The notes below the pieces were generated by a model. The model saw nothing but the letters and a program-made list of their open reading frames with translations. It ran no database searches and was not told the DNA's origin. Below are positions 25,468 to 32,889 of a stretch of 64,000 nucleotides of DNA, piece after piece. The stretch comes from Chitinophaga horti (lineage in GTDB: Bacteria > Bacteroidota > Bacteroidia > Chitinophagales > Chitinophagaceae). The position numbers and the translations under genes were made by a program. Each line of letters starts with the position of its first letter. The first letter of the stretch is position 1. Location: contig NZ_CP107006.1 in the NCBI RefSeq assembly GCF_022867795.2, positions 1,240,001-1,304,000 of the forward strand. The letters run 5' to 3'.

Positions 25468-27382
25468 ATGCCGTAAACTTCACCGTAAACACATGCCGCT
25501 CATCCGCATAATCATACTTCACCTTCCAGCCATTGGTCAGGCATATCTGCTGTACGATCGCCAGTCCGAGCCCGGTGCTTTGCAGATTGCCGCGGCCTTT
25601 GGAGAAACGGTCGAACAGTCGCTCGGGTGCGAAGTCGAGCGGGGCGCCGTTGTTGCTGATGTGCAGACTTTTATGGTCGGAGGTGATGCGGAGCGTGCCG
25701 TTTTCTGGCGTGTATCGTAAAGCGTTGGAATATAAGTTGGATATCATTACCTCGGCCAGGTAAGGGTTGCATTGCAACGTGGCATGGCCGATCTGCATCA
25801 CGACGTTAATTTGTTTGGCGGCGAACAGGTCTTCCATCAGGAGATACTGTTGTTCCAGCAGATCATGGAGGGCGACCGGCCGCCTGTCCGCAAAAGCATT
25901 ATTGTCAAGCTTAGCTAATAATAACAAATTACGGTTCAGTTTCTTCAGCCGCTCTACGCCCGTGCGGGCCTGTTCAATGTGTATGGCCATTTCTTCGTTT
26001 ACAGGAAACTGGCTGATGCGATCGAGTTTAGACTGGATAATACCGAGTGGCGTTTGCAGTTCGTGCGAAGCGTTCTCAGTAAACTCACGCAGGGCGCGGT
26101 ATTCACGCTGGCTACGGTCTGCCAGCTCTTTGAGGGAACGCTGCAGGTCCTTAAATTCCCGGATGGGGGAGTCGTATAACTTCAGCTTCTCGGGCGAGCT
26201 TACCGAGTATTGCCGCAGGCTATCGAGATTGAGGAAGAAGGGCGACCATATTTTACGGCTGTTAAAATAGTTGATCATTGCGCCGGAGAGGAGGAGCAGT
26301 CCGGCCGTGATGAGGAAAGTAAGGGAGATCGTGAACATGTATTTATCCCAGCCGATGTAATTCGTCATCGCCCGGATGCGGTAGTTACGTCCCCCGAACT
26401 CCCTTATCACATCCATGTAGTAATAGTTTTCATAGTCGCCCTGCTGGCGATCGTGCAGTACTACGTTGCCAAAAACGGGCTCACTGTTCGCGGGAGCGGT
26501 TGTCGGCGTGATTTGTGTAAACGGGTAGCCCGGAGGTTTGCCAACCTTTACATATTCCGCCGCCAGCCTCGTTTCCAGCGCAAGGTGTTCGCGCATTTCC
26601 GTCGTTACCTGGTTTTGCAGTACCAGGTATAACGTGATGCCTGTAATGATAAGCACCAGCACCGAGGCTATGATGAAGTCGCGCGTGGTGCGGTGCAGCA
26701 GCTTCATCAGTGCCTGAAATTTATAGCCCATGCCGTACACCGTTTTGATGTAGGCATGACCGCTTTGCGGCGTGATCTTTTTCCGGAGATTCATGGTGTG
26801 TACATATACCGTATCGAAGCTGTCGGCCATATCGTAATGGTCGCCCCAAAGGTGTACAGCGATCGATTGTTTGCTCACCACCCGGTTTTTGTTCACGATG
26901 AAATAGAGTAACAATTCATATTCTTTCCTGGTGAGATTCACCTCTTTGTCGTCGATATGCACCACTTGCGCCACCGTATCGATGCGCAGGTCATCGATCA
27001 CGATCTCGTTCTGACCGTTAAACGATTTGCGGCGCAGTAGCGCGTTGATGCGGGCATTGAGTTCTTCCAGGTGAAAAGGTTTGGTGATATAATCATCCGC
27101 TCCCATTGCCAGTCCTGAAATCTTGTCTGTAAGCGAATCCCTGGCAGAAACGATCAACACCCCGGCATCACTTTTACGGGCTTTCAGCAGTTCGAGCAAT
27201 TCGAGGCCGTTGCCGCCGGGCAGGGAAATATCGAGTACTACCGCGTCGTACGTGTACGCGTTCACTTTGATTTCGGCATCATTAAAATCAGTAGCTTTCT
27301 CACAACGGTAGCCTTGTTCGGCCAGGTAATTCTCCATCTCTTCCAGTAGCAGGGGTTCGTCTTCGACTAACAGTAACTTCAT
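25466..27382 (-). CDS. Fused OmpR-type response regulator and sensor histidine kinase
   Basis: A single uninterrupted 638-residue frame. Residues 1-115 are a receiver with VEDEP at 6-10, the phospho-acceptor Asp51 (VVLDISLPG) and Lys101 (ITKPF). Residues 125-223 are an OmpR/PhoB winged helix ending in VYGMGYKF. At residue 226 a second protein begins in the same frame (MKLLHRTTRD). It contains a transmembrane helix at about 236-255, a periplasmic sensor at about 256-348, a second helix at about 349-370, HisKA with His440 (SHELQTPLG), and a HATPase with TGLGLAIVQQ. Normally these are two adjacent genes. At the junction, TGA in the +1 frame overlaps the kinase ATG (CTGATG), so a 1-base indel could have joined them. 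Either a true fusion or a sequence error is possible. I chose the ATG at 27382. Confidence 0.85.
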   Translation of the reverse strand: MKLLLVEDEPLLLEEMENYLAEQGYRCEKATDFNDAEIKVNAYTYDAVVLDISLPGGNGLELLELLKARKSDAGVLIVSARDSLTDKISGLAMGADDYITKPFHLEELNARINALLRRKSFNGQNEIVIDDLRIDTVAQVVHIDDKEVNLTRKEYELLLYFIVNKNRVVSKQSIAVHLWGDHYDMADSFDTVYVHTMNLRKKITPQSGHAYIKTVYGMGYKFQALMKLLHRTTRDFIIASVLVLIITGITLYLVLQNQVTTEMREHLALETRLAAEYVKVGKPPGYPFTQITPTTAPANSEPVFGNVVLHDRQQGDYENYYYMDVIREFGGRNYRIRAMTNYIGWDKYMFTISLTFLITAGLLLLSGAMINYFNSRKIWSPFFLNLDSLRQYSVSSPEKLKLYDSPIREFKDLQRSLKELADRSQREYRALREFTENASHELQTPLGIIQSKLDRISQFPVNEEMAIHIEQARTGVERLKKLNRNLLLLAKLDNNAFADRRPVALHDLLEQQYLLMEDLFAAKQINVVMQIGHATLQCNPYLAEVMISNLYSNALRYTPENGTLRITSDHKSLHISNNGAPLDFAPERLFDRFSKGRGNLQSTGLGLAIVQQICLTNGWKVKYDYADERHVFTVKFTA

Positions 27383-27693
27383 AAGTGCAATTATAATCCC
27401 CAAAATAGTAAAACTATTCATTTTCAGGCACCCTAACACCTTTAGAATTAATTAAGAATCGACCGATAGCTTTGTCCCGATTGTGATGATCTGTTACTTC
27501 TTTTAATGGGAAGATAACCCCAAAGCAGGAGCCTGGCAGACGCCGGGCTTCACTGTTTGCGGGAGAGACGATCCTGGTGGATACTGGTCGGTTTGTGAAA
27601 CGTGTTGGTTCACTTATGTAACCAGCCAAATGCCGCTGGCCATCCCCAGTTGCGGCTCCCTTCAGCTGCATCGCTTCCGTCAACTAATTATTC

Positions 27694-27724
27694 TTGCCCC
27701 TTTCCACCAATCCACCTACCTTTG
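27694..27724 (+). promoter_or_regulatory. Promoter of the FCD regulator / Fsr exporter operon
   Basis: TTG at 27694-27696 and TACCTTTG at 27717-27724 are separated by 20 bases and match the Bacteroidota consensus. Transcription should start near 27731, 24 bases before the ATG. Confidence 0.6.
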
Positions 27725-27728
27725 TAAT

Positions 27729-27747
27729 TCATCAGATGATATGATGA
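27729..27747 (+). promoter_or_regulatory. Candidate operator for the FCD regulator
   Basis: TCATCA-N7-TGATGA is a perfect 6-bp dyad that covers the expected transcription start and ends 7 bases before the regulator's ATG. The position fits autorepression. Binding is inferred. Confidence 0.5.
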
Positions 27748-27754
27748 TTTGACT

Positions 27755-28405
27755 ATGATCGTAAAGAAGTCACTGGCAGACGAAGTAGCAGCACGTTTAC
27801 AGGAACAGATCTCGCTTGGGCAGTACAAGCCAGGCGAAAAGCTGCCCATTGAGCCGGAGTTGATGAAAGCCTTTGGGGTGGGGCGCTCCACTGTACGGGA
27901 GGCCATCCGCATATTGGTGAATACCGGTTTGCTGCGCGTACAGCAGGGCGCGGGCACCTTTGTAGATGCATCCACCGGAAATAAAGAACCCATTTCCCAG
28001 CGCTTACGGCGCGCCAACGCTGCCGAGCTGGATGAGGTACGTCAGCTTGTGGAGTTAAAGATTGCGGAAAAGGCAGCCTTGCATCATACACCGGAACACC
28101 TGGCCGTTATGAAAGCCGCCCTGCGCGATCGCAAAGCGGCTGCAAGGGCGGGAGAGAAGGAGGCCTGCGTGGATGCCGATATCGCCTTTCACGTTGCCAT
28201 CGCCGAAGCGGCCGGGAACCAGGTGCTGGCAGACCTGTATAAAACGGTGTCGGTGCACCTGCGGGAGTGGTTCCTGCAAACGCATGGAGATACATCTTCC
28301 TTTATCGAAACACAACCACTGCACGAGCAGTTGTTGAAGCATATTACGGACGGGGAGGCGAAGAAGGCCTGGAACACCGCGTCTAAAATCATTTCTTGGC
28401 ATTAA
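27755..28405 (+). CDS. GntR-family regulator, FadR/FCD subfamily
   Basis: A 216-residue cytoplasmic regulator. The N-terminal winged helix at about 5-70 has the GntR signature (LPIEPELMKAFGVGRSTVREAI). The C-terminal all-helical FCD domain at about 90-210 has the expected acid and His ligand pattern (DADIAFHVAIAEAAGN, then QPLHEQLL), which usually holds a metal and a small acid effector. It lies 10 bases before the Fsr-type exporter gene, so it most likely controls that exporter and itself. The effector is unknown. I chose the ATG at 27755. Confidence 0.9.
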   Translation: MIVKKSLADEVAARLQEQISLGQYKPGEKLPIEPELMKAFGVGRSTVREAIRILVNTGLLRVQQGAGTFVDASTGNKEPISQRLRRANAAELDEVRQLVELKIAEKAALHHTPEHLAVMKAALRDRKAAARAGEKEACVDADIAFHVAIAEAAGNQVLADLYKTVSVHLREWFLQTHGDTSSFIETQPLHEQLLKHITDGEAKKAWNTASKIISWH

Positions 28406-28415
28406 ATACAGTTTT

Positions 28416-29633
28416 ATGAAAGATACATCCGTATCTGTGGCTGCGGAGCCAGCAAAGCCGGTGCAGCAGACCGTTTTCTCCATTTTATTCTCTATCAGTT
28501 TTGCGCACCTCGTCAACGATATGCTGCAGTCGGTGATCCCTTCTGTATATCCCATCTTTAAAGAGAAATACCATCTAAACTTTACGCAGATCGGGTTGAT
28601 TACGCTGGTGTACCAGCTGACCGCCTCGTTGCTGCAACCGCTGGTAGGTGTGTATACCGACCGCAGGGCGAGGCCGTATTCTTTACCGGTAGGTATGGCA
28701 TTTACCCTTACTGGCCTCATCGCGCTGGCGTTTGCCAATAGCTTTTACAACATCCTGTTCTCCGTTAGTTTCATTGGCATCGGCTCATCGATATTTCACC
28801 CGGAGTCGTCGCGCGTAGCACACCTGGCATCTGGCGGAAAGAAAGGTCTGGCACAGTCCATCTTCCAGCTGGGCGGTAATGCCGGCAGTGCGATCGGCCC
28901 CTTGCTGGCAGCGTTGCTGGTAGCGCCGTACGGACAAATCAGCATTGCCTGGTTCTCGATCGTAGCGTTGGCCGGTATACTCGTGTTATCGCGCGTATCG
29001 GCGTGGTACGGCGCTCACCTGGCGGAGAAGGCTGCTCGTAACGCACCATTGCTCGTGTCGCCGTTCTCGCGTGGCAAGGTGATCATGGCGCTGAGCATAC
29101 TGATTGTGCTGATCTTCTCGAAGTATTTCTACATGGCCAGCATGAGCAGTTATTATACCTTCTTCCTGATCGATAAGTTCCATATCACGACACAGCAATC
29201 GCAGGTATACCTCTTTATCTTCCTGGGCGCGGTGGCGGCGGGCACCTTTATTGGCGGGCCGCTCGGTGATCGTTTTGGCAGGAAATACATCATCTGGTTT
29301 TCTATCCTGGGCGCTGCCCCGTTCACCCTGTTACTGCCGTACGTTCCCCTGTTCTGGACCGCCGTTTTATCGGTGGTCATCGGCGTGGTGATCGCATCTG
29401 CCTTTAGTGCGATACTCGTGTATGCTACCGAGTTAGTGCCAGGTAAAGTAGGAATGATTGCCGGCCTGTTTTTCGGCCTCGCCTTCGGGATGGGCGGCCT
29501 GGGCTCGGCGGTGCTGGGTAAGCTGGCTGACCTTACGAGCATTGCTTATGTATTTGCAGTGTGCGCGTACCTGCCGCTTATCGGCATACTTACCGGACTA
29601 TTACCGAACATAGAACGAAAATACAAAGCATAA
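28416..29633 (+). CDS. fsr: MFS transporter, fosmidomycin-resistance (Fsr) type
   Basis: A 405-residue protein with 12 predicted membrane helices. The pattern SFAHLVNDMLQSVIPSVYP at about 28-46, the loop TDRRARPYSLP, and especially IGIGSSIFHPESSRVAHLA at about 120-138 match the Fsr branch of the major facilitator superfamily. Relatives export fosmidomycin and other drugs, but the natural substrate here is unknown. It is co-transcribed with the FCD regulator 10 bases upstream and ends at a terminator. Confidence 0.85.
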   Translation: MKDTSVSVAAEPAKPVQQTVFSILFSISFAHLVNDMLQSVIPSVYPIFKEKYHLNFTQIGLITLVYQLTASLLQPLVGVYTDRRARPYSLPVGMAFTLTGLIALAFANSFYNILFSVSFIGIGSSIFHPESSRVAHLASGGKKGLAQSIFQLGGNAGSAIGPLLAALLVAPYGQISIAWFSIVALAGILVLSRVSAWYGAHLAEKAARNAPLLVSPFSRGKVIMALSILIVLIFSKYFYMASMSSYYTFFLIDKFHITTQQSQVYLFIFLGAVAAGTFIGGPLGDRFGRKYIIWFSILGAAPFTLLLPYVPLFWTAVLSVVIGVVIASAFSAILVYATELVPGKVGMIAGLFFGLAFGMGGLGSAVLGKLADLTSIAYVFAVCAYLPLIGILTGLLPNIERKYKA

Positions 29634-29642
29634 ATTTAACAG

Positions 29643-29672
29643 CGCCGGCAGTTTGCCGGCGTTTGTTTTTTT
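29643..29672 (+). terminator. Terminator after the Fsr gene
   Basis: CGCCGGCA / TGCCGGCG is an 8-bp stem with a GTT loop, then TTTGTTTTTTT. The right arm and tail overlap the upstream part of the next promoter. Confidence 0.85.
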
Positions 29673-29673
29673 A

Positions 29674-29681
29674 TATATTTG
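29674..29681 (+). promoter_or_regulatory. -7 box for the secreted protein gene at 29705
   Basis: TATATTTG is an exact TAnnTTTG match, 23 bases before the ATG. A TTTG at 29652-29655, inside the terminator hairpin, could serve as the -33 element (18-base spacing). Confidence 0.5.
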
Positions 29682-29704
29682 GTGCCAAATTGATAGCCCA
29701 TCCT

Positions 29705-30172
29705 ATGAAAAGATTATTCCTGCTCGCTTGCGGTCTGCTCGCCGTAACTTCCTTATTCGCACAGGGTAAAACCAGGTATCCGCCCGTAGCATTGGATACT
29801 ATGACACAGTTTTTTTCCGACGACTCCTGGACCGAATCCGTATCTGTCATCGCTTTGAAACAAAAGGACAGCACTGGTGAGGTAACCACCTTCACCAAAC
29901 GAGGTTTTTACTACGCCGAAGTGTTTAAATACAATGGCACACCGGCCAAACGTCCGAAGCCCGCGCAGGTATTGAAGTTTTACGCCAGCGCCATCAAAAA
30001 GCAAAAAGGAAAAGTCATTTACCAGGACGCGACCCGCCTCGACGCACAAATCCCGGCCGAAGGCTGGTCATACTGGATTAACGTCGCCATCATGGAAGAT
30101 GGCCGCACGAAACTGATTATTTTGTCCGATGCGACGCCGCCGGTGGTGGATGAGGTGCCGGTGGATGGTTAG
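29705..30172 (+). CDS. Secreted protein of unknown function
   Basis: A 155-residue protein with a signal peptide (MKRLFLLACGLLAVTSLFAQ). The mature domain is compact alpha+beta with no family motif I recognise. It contains SWTESVSVIALKQKDSTGEV, a central PAKRPKPAQVLKFYASAIKKQ helix and a C-terminal strand TKLIILSDATPP. I chose the ATG at 29705. The frame is open further upstream, but that part overlaps the exporter gene's end. It has its own promoter box. Confidence 0.7.
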   Translation: MKRLFLLACGLLAVTSLFAQGKTRYPPVALDTMTQFFSDDSWTESVSVIALKQKDSTGEVTTFTKRGFYYAEVFKYNGTPAKRPKPAQVLKFYASAIKKQKGKVIYQDATRLDAQIPAEGWSYWINVAIMEDGRTKLIILSDATPPVVDEVPVDG

Positions 30173-30203
30173 ATTTCGGTGCCAGTCCTTTAACTTCGCA
30201 ACT

Positions 30204-30743
30204 ATGTACGATATCGATTGGCTGAAGGCGCAGCAAGACAGTAACGCCACCCTGAAATACATATTCTTCTGGGGCCACACTCCCCGGCAGGCCGATGTGG
30301 TAGACCAGTCGTGCTTCAGCCAGTGGTATCCATCTCCTTTTGAAGCAGATGGACATACTTACAAAACCGCCGAACACTGGATGATGGCACAGAAGGCCTT
30401 GTTGTTCAATGATACTGCCGCTTTCGAAAAGATCGTGGCCTGCCGCACCCCGGCTGAGGCCAAAAAGTTAGGCAGAGAGGTGTTAGGTTTCGATAACGAT
30501 GCCTGGAACGCGGCCCGTTTTAATATCGTCGTAGCCGGTAACCTGCATAAGTACCGGCAGCATCCTGAGATGGGCGCGTTCCTCAAAAACACGGGCAGCC
30601 GCATCCTGGTAGAAGCCAGCCCGGTAGATAACATCTGGGGTATTGGCATGGCGAAAGATCATCCGGGTGTGATGAACGTACACAACTGGAGGGGACTGAA
30701 CCTGCTTGGTTTTGCCCTGATGGAAACGCGGGATCAGTTGTAG
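30204..30743 (+). CDS. NADAR-family protein (YbiA-like, DUF1768)
   Basis: A 179-residue cytoplasmic protein. Family landmarks are CFSQWYPSPFEADGHTYKTAEHWMMAQKA at about residues 36-64, given here in part, then GREVLGFDNDAWN, and the C-terminal DNIWGIGMAKDHPG with the catalytic-region Trp and Asp. NADAR proteins hydrolyse N-glycosidic bonds of ADP-ribose-type or riboflavin-pathway intermediates. It starts 31 bases after the preceding stop. TAACTTCG, one mismatch from the -7 consensus, lies just before the ATG. Confidence 0.9.
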   Translation: MYDIDWLKAQQDSNATLKYIFFWGHTPRQADVVDQSCFSQWYPSPFEADGHTYKTAEHWMMAQKALLFNDTAAFEKIVACRTPAEAKKLGREVLGFDNDAWNAARFNIVVAGNLHKYRQHPEMGAFLKNTGSRILVEASPVDNIWGIGMAKDHPGVMNVHNWRGLNLLGFALMETRDQL

Positions 30744-30867
30744 TTACATCACCCTCTGATGCCACTTGAAACAACCCATAAAATATAATCCTCAATATGT
30801 ATCTTTAGCCCACATCCCGGTTTTAAACCCTTTAAGTCTTGAATTTAAAAAAACTGGTGAAGGTTTG

Positions 30868-31473
30868 GTGCTAAACGAAGGTGCTGTATATAATGAGCCG
30901 GAATTGCTGGAGGCCATCGCAAGGGGCGACGGAGCCGCTTTCAGAGTGGTATTCGATCGCTATTGGGGTAAAATTCATGCCATGGCGCTCGCCTACACGA
31001 AGTCTGCCGCGATGGCGGACGATGTAGTGCAGGATGTATTCGTAAAAATATGGGTTAAACGGGCCGACCTGCCCGCGGTTCAAAAATTCGACAGTTACCT
31101 GTTTATTACCGGCCGCAACGAGATCATCAGTGCCTTACGCAAAAAAGTGGCGCATCTCCCGCTTGAATCGCACTTGCATGAAAGTTTACCCGGCGACGTG
31201 CCTGTACCCGACGAAGTACTTTCGCTAAAGGAATCGCAGGAGCTGATCAGCCGCGCGGTAGCACTTCTACCGCCCCAGCAGCAGCGCATTTACCAGTTAA
31301 GCCGCAAAGAAGGCCTCTCTCAGCAGGAAATCGCGGCGCAACTGAACATCTCTGTGTCGACCGTTAAAGTGCATATGAACAAAGCACTTCACACTATTAA
31401 ACATTATCTCCACACCAATACCGATAAGGGTACCATGCTTTGGTGGCTGGTGCTCACGATCATTGCCCGGTAA
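30868..31473 (+). CDS. ECF-type RNA polymerase sigma factor
   Basis: About 201 residues. Region 2 is clear: DGAAFRVVFDRYWGKIHAMA, then ADDVVQDVFVKIW. Region 4 is also clear: ALLPPQQQRIYQLSRKEGLS, then IAAQLNISVSTVKVHMNKAL. A hydrophobic C-terminal tail (MLWWLVLTIIAR) follows, as in many Bacteroidota members. No ATG fits. GTG at 30868 (or TTG at 30865) gives the usual length, so the start is uncertain. TATCTTTA at 30800 may be the -7 box. It is followed by FecR and an STN-type SusC gene, which sets its role as the inducible sigma factor of this uptake locus. Confidence 0.9.
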   Translation: MLNEGAVYNEPELLEAIARGDGAAFRVVFDRYWGKIHAMALAYTKSAAMADDVVQDVFVKIWVKRADLPAVQKFDSYLFITGRNEIISALRKKVAHLPLESHLHESLPGDVPVPDEVLSLKESQELISRAVALLPPQQQRIYQLSRKEGLSQQEIAAQLNISVSTVKVHMNKALHTIKHYLHTNTDKGTMLWWLVLTIIAR

Positions 31474-31617
31474 ATTCCACTGATATTCATTCGGCTTTTG
31501 CATGTATTTACCTGCGGAAGCGTCATCCGTGTGTAGCCCGAAAAAAAAGTTAGCGGCCGGCTAATACCTGGACGTTTTTCCCGCGTCTTTAAGGTGCGGA
31601 CTATTCAAAAAGCGACT

Positions 31618-32739
31618 ATGCAACCAACACTGGAAGATCTACTTGCCAAATACCTGGCCGACGAATTGCAGCCGGCGGAGCGGGACACGTTCCATCATAT
31701 GCTGCAATCTGCCGCGCACCAGCAGGAGTTGGAAGTATTGATCGATGCTGCTTTTCGTGATAATGCCTTTGCACCTACGACGGATGCTGTGCGGGGCGAA
31801 GTGTTATTTGGTAAGATCATAGCAGCTGCCCGCCCGCCCGTACGCAGGATGCGTTGGTGGCGTTACGCGGCGGCTGCCATATTACTGGGCGCCCTGGCCT
31901 TTGGAGCCTGGCAGTGGGAGCTTGGGGGGCAGCACAGCCGACTGGCTACCGGTACAGTCATCGTGCCGGGCAGCAGTAAAGCGCAGCTGACACTTGGCAA
32001 CGGCACTGTGGTAGAGCTGGACAGTACTGGCCGCCAGGTAATCGTGCAGGGTATTCGTCAGCACAACGGTCAGCTGGTATACGATGGCGGCGGTACAGCG
32101 GAGGGATACAACACCCTTACCGTACCCCGGGGCGGTCACTTCGAGGTGAGTTTGCCCGATGGCAGTCATGTATGGCTTAATGCCTCCTCTGTTTTGCGTT
32201 ACCCGGTATCCTTTTCGGGCAGCGAGCGGCGGGTAGAACTGCAGGGACAGGGATTTTTCGAGATCAAACCAAATAGCAGCCAACCTTTTAAAGTAATGGT
32301 GAATGACATGGCCGTGGAAGTACTCGGTACCAGTTTCGATATTATGGCCTATACCAATGAAAGCCAGGTAAGCGCCACCCTGGTGTCTGGCGCGGTAAAA
32401 GTGAGCAGGAACGGAGCGCAGGTGGTTTTACGGCCCGGGCAGCAGGCGGTGCTGGCCCAAACGGGTGCCATTTACACGGTGCCCGAGGTAGATGTGGCTA
32501 CAGTAACCGCGTGGAAAACAGGTTTCTTCGAATTTACGGATGTGGAGCTGCCGGTGATCATGCGCCAGCTGGAACGCTGGTACGATGTGGATGTAAAGTA
32601 CGACCAGGCACCGTTGCATGAAAAATTCGCCGGCCGCGTAAGCCGTCATCTTCCGATCACCAGCGTACTGGCCATGCTGGAAAGCGATAAAGTAAAATTC
32701 ACCATCTCGGGTCGCGAACTGATCGTAACGTCTAAATAA
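31618..32739 (+). CDS. FecR-family anti-sigma factor
   Basis: A 373-residue single-pass inner-membrane protein. The N-terminal cytoplasmic sigma-binding part is at about 1-80 and the transmembrane helix at about 84-103 (WRYAAAAILLGALAFGAW). The periplasmic FecR domain contains LTVPRGGHFEVSLPDGSHVWLNA, given here in part, and VEVLGTSFDIMAY. The C-terminal domain (DVELPVIMRQLERWYDV) resembles an STN-interacting domain. It should hold the sigma factor at 30868 until the SusC at 32890 signals through its STN domain. Upstream is a 144-base gap. Confidence 0.92.
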   Translation: MQPTLEDLLAKYLADELQPAERDTFHHMLQSAAHQQELEVLIDAAFRDNAFAPTTDAVRGEVLFGKIIAAARPPVRRMRWWRYAAAAILLGALAFGAWQWELGGQHSRLATGTVIVPGSSKAQLTLGNGTVVELDSTGRQVIVQGIRQHNGQLVYDGGGTAEGYNTLTVPRGGHFEVSLPDGSHVWLNASSVLRYPVSFSGSERRVELQGQGFFEIKPNSSQPFKVMVNDMAVEVLGTSFDIMAYTNESQVSATLVSGAVKVSRNGAQVVLRPGQQAVLAQTGAIYTVPEVDVATVTAWKTGFFEFTDVELPVIMRQLERWYDVDVKYDQAPLHEKFAGRVSRHLPITSVLAMLESDKVKFTISGRELIVTSK

Positions 32740-32796
32740 AACCAACTGTATGCATATAAGCTGAACAAACAACCATTAATGGAGTGCATAAAAAAA

Positions 32797-32818
32797 CGGA
32801 AGTGCGCTAACACTTCCG
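32797..32818 (+). promoter_or_regulatory. Hairpin in the fecR-susC intergenic region
   Basis: CGGAAGTG / CACTTCCG is an 8-bp perfect stem with a CGCTAA loop. No T tract follows, so it is not a normal terminator. It could attenuate transcription or protect the susC message from decay. Confidence 0.5.
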
Positions 32819-32889
32819 CCACAACTTTGATACTCCTTTCGAACGTCCTGACAGACTTTTTTCAGAAACTATCAAAATCAACCAAAAGT

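Larger units (their letters stand above)
27383..27754. other. Divergent intergenic region, 372 bp
   Basis: It separates the minus-strand regulator-kinase gene from the plus-strand FCD regulator gene. The right 60 bases hold a promoter and a palindrome, listed separately. In the remaining part I see no convincing coding frame. The open minus-strand frame at 27414-27683 has a composition unlike a protein. I see no clear promoter for the kinase gene. Confidence 0.5.

Noticed and set aside
27414..27683. 89-codon minus-strand frame upstream of the kinase gene
   Set aside because: It overlaps a normal intergenic region, lacks a hydrophobic core pattern and shows no sign of selection on codons.
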